The position numbers were made by a program, and so were the translations under genes. The notes below the pieces were generated by a model, which worked only from the letters and a program-made list of their open reading frames with translations, had not been told where the DNA came from and made no database searches. A DNA stretch of 64,000 nucleotides from Pseudomonas sp. UBA6562 (lineage in GTDB: Bacteria > Pseudomonadota > Gammaproteobacteria > Pseudomonadales > Pseudomonadaceae): positions 952,853 through 1,016,852 of the forward strand of contig NZ_DJJS01000006.1 of the NCBI RefSeq assembly GCF_002434265.1, read 5' to 3'. Below, in pieces: positions 55,281 to 64,000 of this stretch (position 1 is its first letter; each line of letters starts with the position of its first letter).

Positions 55281-56774
55281 TTATACGGCGAGCATGCGTC
55301 CACCCTCTTCGAGGTTTTCATGCCAGCTCAACGCCTCGCGCAGAATGTGCGGCGTATGTCCGCCACGCGCGCAGGCACGGGTGAAGTAGTCGTCCAGAGC
55401 AGCGCGATAGTCCGGGTGCACACAGTTGTCGATGATGACCCGCGCCCGCTCACGCGGTGCCAAGCCACGCAGGTCGGCCAGGCCTTGTTCGGTGACCAGG
55501 ATGTCGACATCGTGCTCGGTATGGTCGACATGGCTGACCATCGGCACCACGCTGGAAATGGCGCCGCCCTTGGCGATCGACTTGGTGACGAAGATGGCCA
55601 GGTGCGCGTTGCGGGCGAAGTCCCCCGAACCACCAATGCCGTTCATCATCCGCGTGCCGCATACGTGAGTGGAATTGACGTTGCCGTAGATGTCGAACTC
55701 CAGCGCCGTGTTGATCCCGATGATGCCCAGGCGCCGCACCACTTCCGGGTGGTTGGAAATCTCCTGCGGGCGCAGCACTAGCTTGTCCTTGTAGCGCTCC
55801 AGATTGCCGAACACATCCGCGTTGCGCCGTTCGGACAGGGTGATCGAGCTGCCGGAGGCGAAGCTCAGCTTGCCGGCGTCGATCAGGTCGAAGGTGGAGT
55901 CCTGCAGCACTTCGGAATACATGGTCAGGTCTTCGAAGGGCGAGTCGATCAGACCACACATCACCGCGTTGGCGATGCTGCCGATGCCGGCCTGCAGCGG
56001 ACCGAGGCGGTTGGTCATGCGTCCGGCGTCCACTTCCTGCTTGAGGAAGGCGATCAGGTGGTCGGCGATGCCTTGGGTTTCCTGGTCCGGCGGCAGCACG
56101 GTGGACGGCGAGTCGGGCTGGTTGCTGATGACGATGCCGACGATCTTCGCCGGGTCGATGGGGATGGCGCGGCTGCCGATGCGGTCGTCGACCTTGACCA
56201 GCGGAATCGGCGTGCGGGTGGGCCGATAGGTCGGAATGTAGATGTCGTGCAGCCCCTCCAGGTTGGGGTTGTGCGACAGGTTGATCTCGACGATCACGCG
56301 CTTGGCGAAAATGGCGAAGCTGGCCGAGTTGCCCACCGAGGTGGTCGGCACGATATGCCCCTGTTCGGTGATCGCCACCGCTTCGATGACGGCGATGTCC
56401 GGCAGCTTGAGCTGCTGGTTGCGCAGTTGCTCCACGGTTTCCGACAGGTGCTGGTCGATGAACATGACCTTGCCGTCGTTGATCGCGCGGCGCAGGGTGC
56501 TGTCGACCTGAAACGGCATGCGCCGGGCCAGCACACCGGCTTCGGTGAGTTGCTTGTCGAGGTCGTTGCCCAGGCTGGCGCCGGTCATCAGGCTGATCTG
56601 CAACGGCGAGTGGCGCGCGCGCTCGGCCAGTGCGTGGGGCACGGCCTTGGCCTCGCCGGCGCGGGTGAAGCCGCTCATGCCGACGGTCATGCCGTCTTCG
56701 ATCAGGCCAGCGGCGTCGGCTGCACTCATTACTTTGCCGTGCAGGGAGGACAAGCGAATACGATCACGGTACAT
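55281..56774 (-). CDS. Acetyl-CoA hydrolase / succinate-type CoA transferase
   Basis: This 497-residue class I CoA-transferase has two glycine-rich lobes. The substrate loop GMSGFTRAGEAKAVP and the C-terminal GIGGSGDFARNAHLAIF are present. The catalytic Glu is probably in TMYSEVLQDS. It belongs to the Ach1/Cat1/AarC group, which moves CoA between acetyl-CoA and succinate or hydrolyses acetyl-CoA. No strong SD is present. It is single, ended by a terminator. Confidence 0.9.
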   Translation of the reverse strand: MYRDRIRLSSLHGKVMSAADAAGLIEDGMTVGMSGFTRAGEAKAVPHALAERARHSPLQISLMTGASLGNDLDKQLTEAGVLARRMPFQVDSTLRRAINDGKVMFIDQHLSETVEQLRNQQLKLPDIAVIEAVAITEQGHIVPTTSVGNSASFAIFAKRVIVEINLSHNPNLEGLHDIYIPTYRPTRTPIPLVKVDDRIGSRAIPIDPAKIVGIVISNQPDSPSTVLPPDQETQGIADHLIAFLKQEVDAGRMTNRLGPLQAGIGSIANAVMCGLIDSPFEDLTMYSEVLQDSTFDLIDAGKLSFASGSSITLSERRNADVFGNLERYKDKLVLRPQEISNHPEVVRRLGIIGINTALEFDIYGNVNSTHVCGTRMMNGIGGSGDFARNAHLAIFVTKSIAKGGAISSVVPMVSHVDHTEHDVDILVTEQGLADLRGLAPRERARVIIDNCVHPDYRAALDDYFTRACARGGHTPHILREALSWHENLEEGGRMLAV

Positions 56775-56982
56775 GGATTTTTTCTCAGGCTACTCAAGCA
56801 AGATGCGCAGTCTAGTGCGTTCGCCGGGTGCCGTCCCACGACCAAGGTCTATGAAAGGTGGGGTTTGGGGGGCTGTTCGTCAGGTGAAACGTTTGTTTCG
56901 ATGCATTGCGCATGAGGCGCCCAGGCGCCGGTCGGTGCGTCGCAGGCGGCACAGCGACCACCCGCAACCCGGCGCTGCCTCC

Positions 56983-56998
56983 CTTCTATATATAGAAG
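56983..56998. repeat. Perfect 16-bp palindrome after pntB
   Basis: CTTCTATATATAGAAG is a perfect palindrome lying 15 bp beyond the pntB stop. Its role is unknown; it could be an operator, a weak hairpin or a protein-binding site. Confidence 0.4.
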
Positions 56999-57013
56999 AG
57001 AAGCAGCTTGGCC

Positions 57014-58480
57014 TCACTCGACCGCCTTGACCATGTCCTCGATGACCTTCTTGGCATCGCCGAACACCATCATGGTCTTGTCCAGGTAGAACAGCTCGTT
57101 GTCCAGGCCGGCATAACCGCTGGCCATCGAGCGTTTGTTGACGATGATGGTCTTGGCCTTGTAAGCCTCCAGGATCGGCATGCCGGCGATCGGCGACTTC
57201 GGATCGTTCTTGGCCGAAGGGTTGACCACGTCGTTGGCGCCCAGCACCAGGACCACGTCGGCCTGGCCGAACTCGGCGTTGATGTCTTCCATCTCGAACA
57301 CCTGGTCGTACGGCACCTCGGCCTCGGCCAGCAGCACGTTCATGTGCCCCGGCATGCGTCCGGCTACCGGGTGGATGGCGTACTTCACCGTTACCCCGTT
57401 GTGCACCAGCTTCTCGGTCAGCTCCTTGAGCGCGTGTTGGGCGCGGGCCACGGCCAGGCCATAGCCCGGCACGATGATCACGCTGTCGGCGTTGCTGAGC
57501 AGGAAGGTGGCGTCGTCGGCCGAACCCGACTTCACCGGGCGCTGCTCGCCGGAGCCCGCTGCCGCAGTGGTGTCGGTGTCGCCGCCGAAACCGCCGAGAA
57601 TCACGTTGAAGAACGAGCGGTTCATCGCCTTGCACATGATGTAGGACAGGATCGCGCCGGAAGAGCCCACCAGGGAGCCGGCGATGATCAGCATGGAGTT
57701 GTTCAGAGAGAAGCCGATGCCGGCCGCCGCCCACCCCGAGTAGCTGTTGAGCATCGACACCACCACCGGCATGTCGGCGCCGCCGATGGGGATAATGATC
57801 AGCACGCCCATGACGAAGGCCAGCGCCAGCATCAGCGTGAAAGCGCTGTAATGGCCGGTGAAGGTGAACACCAGGCCCAGCGCCAGGGTGGTCAGGCCCA
57901 GGATCAGGTTCAGCTTATGCTGGCCGGCGAACTGGACCGGCGTGCCCTGGAACAGGCGGAACTTCCGCCCTTTAAGGAAAGAGCCGCCGGAGAGCTTGCC
58001 GAAGGCGATGACCGAGCCGGAGAAGGTCACGGCCCCGATGGCGGCGCCAAGGAACAGCTCCAGGCGGTTGCCGGTAGGAATCGGGTCGCTGATCAGTGCG
58101 ACGATGCCCATCGACTGCGGCTCGAGTACCGCCGCGATGGCGATGAACACTGCGGCCAGGCCGATCATGCTGTGCATGAAGGCGACCAGTTCGGGCATTT
58201 TGGTCATTTCCACGCGCTTGGCCATGACCGAGCCCGCCGTACCGCCGACCAGCAGGCCCACGAGCACATAGCCGATGCCCGCCGTGACTCCGCCGTTACC
58301 CAAAGAGAGTGCGCCCAGCTTGTAGATCAGGCCGACGGTGGTCAGGATCGCGATGCCCATGCCGAGCATGCCGAAGAAGTTGCCCCGGCGTGAGGTGGTC
58401 GGGTGCGACAGCCCCTTGAGCGCCTGGATGAAGCAGATCGAGGCGACCAGGTAGAGAAGGGTGACGAGGTTCATGCTCAT
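57014..58480 (-). CDS. pntB: NAD(P) transhydrogenase subunit beta
   Basis: This 488-residue protein has a long N-terminal membrane part (about nine helices) and a C-terminal NADP(H)-binding domain III (about 310-488) with VIIVPGYGLAVARAQHAL, AIHPVAGRMPGHMNVLLAE and GANDVVNPSA. It uses the proton gradient to reduce NADP with NADH. The ATG at 58480 (MSMNLV) lies 2 bp after the pntA2 stop; an ATG at 58474 is an alternative. Confidence 0.95.
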   Translation of the reverse strand: MSMNLVTLLYLVASICFIQALKGLSHPTTSRRGNFFGMLGMGIAILTTVGLIYKLGALSLGNGGVTAGIGYVLVGLLVGGTAGSVMAKRVEMTKMPELVAFMHSMIGLAAVFIAIAAVLEPQSMGIVALISDPIPTGNRLELFLGAAIGAVTFSGSVIAFGKLSGGSFLKGRKFRLFQGTPVQFAGQHKLNLILGLTTLALGLVFTFTGHYSAFTLMLALAFVMGVLIIIPIGGADMPVVVSMLNSYSGWAAAGIGFSLNNSMLIIAGSLVGSSGAILSYIMCKAMNRSFFNVILGGFGGDTDTTAAAGSGEQRPVKSGSADDATFLLSNADSVIIVPGYGLAVARAQHALKELTEKLVHNGVTVKYAIHPVAGRMPGHMNVLLAEAEVPYDQVFEMEDINAEFGQADVVLVLGANDVVNPSAKNDPKSPIAGMPILEAYKAKTIIVNKRSMASGYAGLDNELFYLDKTMMVFGDAKKVIEDMVKAVE

Positions 58481-58482
58481 GG

Positions 58483-58797
58483 TTACTTGCGCCCCTCGGT
58501 TTTGACTTTCTTCTTGAACATTTCCAGCATGCGCCGGGTGACCAGAAAACCACCGAACACATTGACTGCCGCAAGCGCCACGGCCAGGGTGCCCATCACT
58601 TTGCCGGCCGGGGTCACGGTCAGCGCCGCGGCCAGCATGGCGCCGACGATGACGATGGCGGAAATGGCGTTGGTCACGGCCATCAAGGGGGTGTGCAGCG
58701 CCGGGGTGACGTTCCATACCACGTGGTAGCCCACATAGATGGCGAGCACGAAGATGATCAGGTTGTAGATCCCGTCGGAAATCAGCATGTTGTCCAT
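58483..58797 (-). CDS. pntAB: NAD(P) transhydrogenase subunit alpha part 2
   Basis: This 104-residue membrane subunit has three helices (NLIIFVLAIYVGYHVVWNV, AISAIVIVGAMLAAALTV, GTLAVALAAVNVFGGFLV). In E. coli these are the C-terminal helices of PntA; here they are a separate gene. AGGAG lies 7 bases before the ATG. It is the middle gene of the transhydrogenase operon. Confidence 0.95.
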   Translation of the reverse strand: MDNMLISDGIYNLIIFVLAIYVGYHVVWNVTPALHTPLMAVTNAISAIVIVGAMLAAALTVTPAGKVMGTLAVALAAVNVFGGFLVTRRMLEMFKKKVKTEGRK

Positions 58798-58808
58798 TGC
58801 CTTGCTCC

Positions 58809-59930
58809 TTAGCCGTTGTTGCGCACGACCTGGCCGTCGCGGCACATCAGGCACGCCGCGACGATGTCGTCTTCGAGGTTGATCACCAGGGCGCCGTCCT
58901 TGTCGAACAGCAGCTTCATGAAGTCCAGCAGGTTGCGGGCGTACAGCGCCGAGGCGTCGGCCGCGACCTGGGCGGGCAGGTTGGTCGGGCCGAGGATGGT
59001 CACGCCATTGGCATCGACCACTTGATCGGCCACGGTCAGCGGGCAGTTGCCGCCTTGCGCTGCGGCCAGGTCGATGACCACCGAGCCTGGTTTCATCTGC
59101 GCCACGGTATCGGCGCCAAGCAGCGTCGGCGCCTTGCGGCCTGGAATCAGGGCAGTTGTGATGACGATGTCGGCCTGTTTGGCGCGCTCGTGCACGGCTT
59201 GGGCCTGACGCTGCATCCAACTGGCGGGCATGGGGCGGGCATAGCCGCCCACGCCTTGAGCACAGTCGCGCTCTTCATCGGTTTCATAGGGCACATCGAG
59301 AAATTTCGCGCCCAGGGATTCGATCTGTTCCTTGACCGCAGGACGCACGTCGGATGCCTCGATCACCGCGCCCAGGCGCTTGGCCGTGGCGATCGCCTGC
59401 AAACCGGCGACACCGGCGCCAAGGATCAGCACGCGAGCGGCTTTCACCGTGCCAGCGGCGGTCATGAGCATCGGCATGAAGCGCGGATAGTGGTGGGCGG
59501 CGAGCATGACGGCCTTGTAGCCGGCGATGTTGGCTTGCGAAGACAGCACGTCCAGGCTTTGCGCCCGCGAGGTGCGCGGCGCGGCCTCCAGCGCGAAGGC
59601 GGTGATGCCCTGTGCGGCCATCTTGGCGATCAGCTCGTCGTTGAACGGGTTGAGCATCCCGACCAGCACTGTGCCGCGGGCGATGAGGCCCAATTCCTGA
59701 TCGCTCGGTGCGACCACCTTGAGCACCAGCTGCGCGCCGAACGCATCGCCGGCGGTGCCCAAGGAGGCACCGATGGCCTCGTAGGCACTGTCCTGGATAC
59801 TGGCCTTGAGGCCGGCACCGCGCTGGACGGTGACCTGATGGCCTTGGGCGATCAGCTTTTTGAGGGTTTCCGGGGTAGCGGCGACACGCGTCTCGCCCGA
59901 CTGCGTCTCGAGAGGAATACCAATATGCAC
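58809..59930 (-). CDS. pntAA: NAD(P) transhydrogenase subunit alpha part 1
   Basis: This 373-residue cytoplasmic NAD(H)-binding subunit (domain I) has IGIPLETQSGETRVAATPE and the Rossmann segment ILGAGVAGLQAIATAKRLGA. It starts at GTG (59930) with GGAG 7 bases upstream; no in-frame ATG fits. It leads the three-gene operon pntAA-pntAB-pntB. Confidence 0.95.
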   Translation of the reverse strand: MHIGIPLETQSGETRVAATPETLKKLIAQGHQVTVQRGAGLKASIQDSAYEAIGASLGTAGDAFGAQLVLKVVAPSDQELGLIARGTVLVGMLNPFNDELIAKMAAQGITAFALEAAPRTSRAQSLDVLSSQANIAGYKAVMLAAHHYPRFMPMLMTAAGTVKAARVLILGAGVAGLQAIATAKRLGAVIEASDVRPAVKEQIESLGAKFLDVPYETDEERDCAQGVGGYARPMPASWMQRQAQAVHERAKQADIVITTALIPGRKAPTLLGADTVAQMKPGSVVIDLAAAQGGNCPLTVADQVVDANGVTILGPTNLPAQVAADASALYARNLLDFMKLLFDKDGALVINLEDDIVAACLMCRDGQVVRNNG

Positions 59931-60347
59931 AGCATGTCTCCTGCGGTGACCTTGATCTTGTTTGAAACCAGCTCACTTCGAGTGGTGCAGCTGGGGCGTC
60001 CATTGACCGTTTACACCGCCGGTTCCGGGGCGGGCGAGGCATTTTGCAGAGGTCGCGACAGGCCTTCAACCAATTTTGAAGCGAGACCATCTAAAAGCTA
60101 CAAGTCACACTGTGACCGTATGTCGCGGTTTGTGGTTTGCGTGCCAGCAGTGGCGGGCGTTTTGGAGAGTACGTCGTAAAACGGAATAAAACCGAGAAAA
60201 TATCTGCTTTTAGTCGGTTATTCCGAAAATTTTATAAGGATGAACCAGCGTCCAATCGAACGTCAGCTGCTTTGGTTCTGCATAATAAATTTCTTATAGG
60301 CGACATAAGCTTACATCTGTAGGTTTTTAGATATTCTGACTACGGGG
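59931..60347. other. Promoter region of the transhydrogenase operon, part AT-rich
   Basis: This 417-bp gap contains an AT-rich patch (about 60170-60345) between the gcdR stop and pntAA. A weak inverted repeat AACCGA/TCGGTT lies near 60187-60219. No ORF with a believable ribosome binding site is seen. It must carry the pnt promoter on the minus strand. Confidence 0.4.
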
Positions 60348-61265
60348 TTAGCTTTCTTCTCGAGTGTCGCTGCAAGCCACGTATTGCCTGGCGTTGTCGA
60401 CCAGCCACCGACGAAACGCGCGGAGTGATTCAGAAGCCACCTTGCGCTCGGGGATCATCAGATAGTAGGCCTTGTCACTGGTCAGAACATGCCTGTGAGC
60501 GACCACCAGCCTACCTTCCAGCAACTCGCGCTGGATGAGGAAGGGCGGAATCAGCGCGATGCCCATCTGGTGCATGGCCGCCTGGGCCAGCATGGAAAAA
60601 AGTTCGTATCGCGGGCCGGCGAGGTCCTGGGCGATGCTCAAGCCCAGCGAGCCGAACCACTGCCGCCAGGCGTAGGGGCGGGTGGTCTGTTGCAGCAGGG
60701 GCAGGGCGGCGATCTGCTCGGCCGACAGCGTGTCCTGCCGACCGAGCAAGTCGGGGCTGCACACCGGCAGCGGGTTTTCGCTCATCAACCGATGCGCTTG
60801 AGTGCCTGGCCAGTCGGCGTCGCCGAAATAGATGGCGGCGTCGAACGTGGTGTCGGCGAACAGGAAGGGGCGAGTGCGGTTGGTGAGGTTGACGGTCACC
60901 TGCGGGTGCTCTGACTGGAAATCCTTCAGCCGTGGGAGTAGCCACTGCGTACCGAAGGTCGGCACCACGGCCAGCTCGATCACGTTCGCGCCTTGTTGGC
61001 GCATGACCGACAGCGTATCGCGCTCCACCGCGTCCAATTGCGCTGCGACCTGGCGACTGTACGACAGCCCGGCCTCGCTGAGCTTCACGCCGCGCTGCGA
61101 GCGCCGAAACAATTCGACGTTGAGGAACGCCTCCAGCCCTGCGATCTGTCGGCAGACGGCGCCTTGGGTCAGGGACAGTTCATGGGCCGCCTTGGTGAAG
61201 CTCTCGTGGCGTGCGGCGGCTTCGAAGCAGATCAGCGCAGTGGTACTGGGGATGGTGCGTCGCAT
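60348..61265 (-). CDS. gcdR: LysR-family regulator of glutarate catabolism
   Basis: This 305-residue regulator has an N-terminal winged HTH (FEAAARHESFTKAAHELSLT, QGAVCRQIAGLE) and a periplasmic-binding-type effector domain (about 92-300). It is divergent from gcdH with 162 bp between, the normal LysR arrangement, so it probably controls gcdH-gcdG with glutarate as effector. I chose the ATG at 61265; a GTG at 61280 is an alternative. Confidence 0.88.
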   Translation of the reverse strand: MRRTIPSTTALICFEAAARHESFTKAAHELSLTQGAVCRQIAGLEAFLNVELFRRSQRGVKLSEAGLSYSRQVAAQLDAVERDTLSVMRQQGANVIELAVVPTFGTQWLLPRLKDFQSEHPQVTVNLTNRTRPFLFADTTFDAAIYFGDADWPGTQAHRLMSENPLPVCSPDLLGRQDTLSAEQIAALPLLQQTTRPYAWRQWFGSLGLSIAQDLAGPRYELFSMLAQAAMHQMGIALIPPFLIQRELLEGRLVVAHRHVLTSDKAYYLMIPERKVASESLRAFRRWLVDNARQYVACSDTREES

Positions 61266-61427
61266 GTACGTCGGGCTCACTCTTTAAGGTGCTTGGGGGT
61301 CGGAACCTTGGATTTCCAGAGTGAGAAATTAGCACTGATGGGTGCGTATTCGTGGTTTGTCGGATGGGTCGATCGGGCCTAGGATCAATCCACTTCCGCA
61401 TTTCTCTCATACCTGAGGATTTCGCCC

Positions 61428-62609
<1,182 letters not shown>

Positions 62610-62623
62610 TAGAGGGGCAGGAT

Positions 62624-63844
62624 ATGGGCGCGCTGTCGCATGTGCGGGTGCTGGATCTGTCGCGGGTATTGGCCGGGCCATGGGCCGGGCAGATCCTTGC
62701 CGATCTGGGTGCGGACGTCATCAAGGTGGAGCGGCCGGGCAAGGGTGACGACACCCGTGCCTGGGGGCCGCCCTTCCTACAGGGTGCCGACGGACGCAAC
62801 ACGGGCGAAGCGGCTTACTACCTTGCGGCCAATCGCAACAAGCGTTCGGTGACCATCGACTTCACCCAGGCGCAAGGCCAGACGCTGGTGCGGGCCTTGG
62901 CGGCCAAGTCGGACATCGTCATTGAGAACTTCAAGGTCGGCGGGCTGGCGGCGTATGGGTTGGACTATGAAAGCCTCAAGGCGATCAACCCCAAGCTCAT
63001 CTATTGCTCCATCACCGGGTTCGGCCAGACCGGGCCCTATGCCAAGCGCGCGGGCTACGACTTCATGATCCAGGGCTTGGGTGGGTTGATGAGCTTGACC
63101 GGGCGGCCGCAGGGCGAGGCCGGAGCGGGGCCGGTGAAAGTGGGGGTGGCGCTGACCGACATTCTTACAGGGCTTTACTCGACGTCCGCAATTCTGGCCG
63201 CCTTGGCGCACCGCGAGCAGACCGGTAACGGCCAGTGCATCGATATGGCGCTACTCGATGTGCAGGTCGCGTGCCTGGCCAACCAGGCCATGAACTACCT
63301 GACCACGGGTAATGCGCCGCAACGCTTGGGTAACGCCCACCCGAACATCGTTCCTTATCAGGACTTTCCTACGGCCGATGGCGATTTCATCCTGACGGTG
63401 GGTAACGATGGGCAGTTCCGCAAGTTTGCCGAGGTGGCAGGGCAGCCGCAGTGGGCCGACGATCCACGGTTCCATAGCAACGCCTTGCGCGTCGCCCATC
63501 GCGCTGAGCTGATTCCGCTGATTCGGCAGGCCACGGTGTTCAAGACCACGGCGCAGTGGGTCGAGCAACTGGAGCGTGTGGGGGTGCCCTGTGGGCCGAT
63601 CAATGACCTGGAAGGGGTATTCAAAGATCCGCAGGTGATTGCGCGAGGGCTGGCCATGAGCCTGCCCCATGCGTTGGGCGGAGAGGTGCCGCAGGTGGCC
63701 AGCCCGATTCGCTTGTCCGAGACGCCGGTGGAGTATCGTCGCGCCCCCCCTTTGTTGGGCGAGCATACCGAGTCGGTGTTGAGTGATGTACTGGGTTTGC
63801 AGGCTGGCGAACTGGCCGAGCTCAAGGTGGCGGCTGTTATATAG
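62624..63844 (+). CDS. gcdG: CoA-transferase family III, glutarate CoA-transferase
   Basis: This 406-residue CaiB/BaiF-family CoA-transferase has the N-terminal VLDLSRVLAGPWAGQILADLGA and the catalytic Asp in GQCIDMALLDVQ. It would move CoA from succinyl-CoA or glutaryl-CoA to glutarate, feeding gcdH. It lies 14 bp after gcdH in the same operon, with GGGGCAGG before the ATG. The exact CoA donor is inferred from the neighbour gene. Confidence 0.92.
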   Translation: MGALSHVRVLDLSRVLAGPWAGQILADLGADVIKVERPGKGDDTRAWGPPFLQGADGRNTGEAAYYLAANRNKRSVTIDFTQAQGQTLVRALAAKSDIVIENFKVGGLAAYGLDYESLKAINPKLIYCSITGFGQTGPYAKRAGYDFMIQGLGGLMSLTGRPQGEAGAGPVKVGVALTDILTGLYSTSAILAALAHREQTGNGQCIDMALLDVQVACLANQAMNYLTTGNAPQRLGNAHPNIVPYQDFPTADGDFILTVGNDGQFRKFAEVAGQPQWADDPRFHSNALRVAHRAELIPLIRQATVFKTTAQWVEQLERVGVPCGPINDLEGVFKDPQVIARGLAMSLPHALGGEVPQVASPIRLSETPVEYRRAPPLLGEHTESVLSDVLGLQAGELAELKVAAVI

Positions 63845-63894
63845 AAGGGTTTTGACGGTCTGGAGAGTAAATGTCATTTATTTCAAATAAGCCC

Positions 63895-63922
63895 TTGACG
63901 CTTCCTCAGATCTCTTTATACT
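63895..63922 (+). promoter_or_regulatory. Strong sigma-70 promoter at right edge
   Basis: TTGACG (63895-63900) and TATACT (63917-63922) are 16 bp apart, followed by a GC-rich discriminator (GCGCACC). This form is typical of stable-RNA and growth-linked promoters. The transcript would start near 63928 and leave the window; no start codon with SD is seen in the remaining 70 bp. Confidence 0.65.
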
Positions 63923-64000
63923 GCGCACCACTTCCGGGGCAAACGGAACGGAAAACTCCTTGAGATTCAATGAGTTGAACGTTTTCCCAAGACTGGAGAC

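Overview
The window looks like chromosomal DNA of a Pseudomonas species of the P. putida group. This is inferred from high GC, Pseudomonas-style codon use, and gene order. Many neighbourhoods match known Pseudomonas loci: carbonic anhydrase-SulP, metNIQ, katE, znuBC-zur-znuA, thrB, polA-ersA-engB, cytochrome c4, dsbA, dgcH, ampDh2, kinB-algB, gltP, the DUF4105/DUF2388 cluster, pntAB, and gcdR-gcdH-gcdG. I see no rRNA, tRNA, CRISPR array, insertion sequence or prophage.

Layout. 1-8123 (minus strand) is an accessory type I secretion island: a TolC-like outer-membrane protein, an RTX-type ABC exporter with an inactive C39-like domain, an HlyD adaptor, a small AT-rich membrane-anchored protein, and a large RTX protein that runs off the left edge. 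The RTX protein starts with a probable papain-like/NlpC-like domain (His40, Cys121), so it may be an exported effector, with the 167-aa neighbour as candidate immunity protein. 8531-10981 is a beta-carbonic anhydrase plus SulP transporter. 11196-12891 holds a conserved hypothetical gene and a SCO1/SenC gene. In other pseudomonads these two flank the aa3 cytochrome c oxidase genes; here only about 0.4 kb lies between them. An orphan Rhs tip gene (12973-13965) and a membrane M48 peptidase follow.

16497-25368 is metal, methionine and peroxide biology: metNIQ, katE, a lipoprotein, and the zinc uptake genes with a probable Zur box between zur and znuA. 25413-36455 is core housekeeping: thrB, DUF2782, polA, the ErsA/Spot 42-like sRNA with an AlgU-type promoter, engB, cytochrome c4, dsbA, an exo/endonuclease-phosphatase protein, a diguanylate cyclase and an amidase lipoprotein. 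36604-41892 is the KinB/AlgB two-component pair, followed divergently by an envelope module (BON protein, two small membrane proteins, Ivy-type lysozyme inhibitor) that carries two good sigma-54 promoters and a tandem palindromic enhancer-like site.

42647-51145 is mainly transport: GltP, a nucleoside-recognition protein, a DUF5924-like protein, an M16 peptidase, a Na/Pi cotransporter and CitMHS. 51428-54934 is an overlapping operon of one DUF4105 gene and two DUF2388 genes with a third DUF2388 gene just upstream, then a DUF1127 gene; repeated ACTGTAC motifs lie around it. 55281-63844 is central metabolism: acetyl-CoA hydrolase/CoA-transferase, the three-gene transhydrogenase, and the glutarate genes gcdR-gcdH-gcdG. 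A strong promoter of stable-RNA type closes the window. Family calls rest on motif recognition only; no database search was run.
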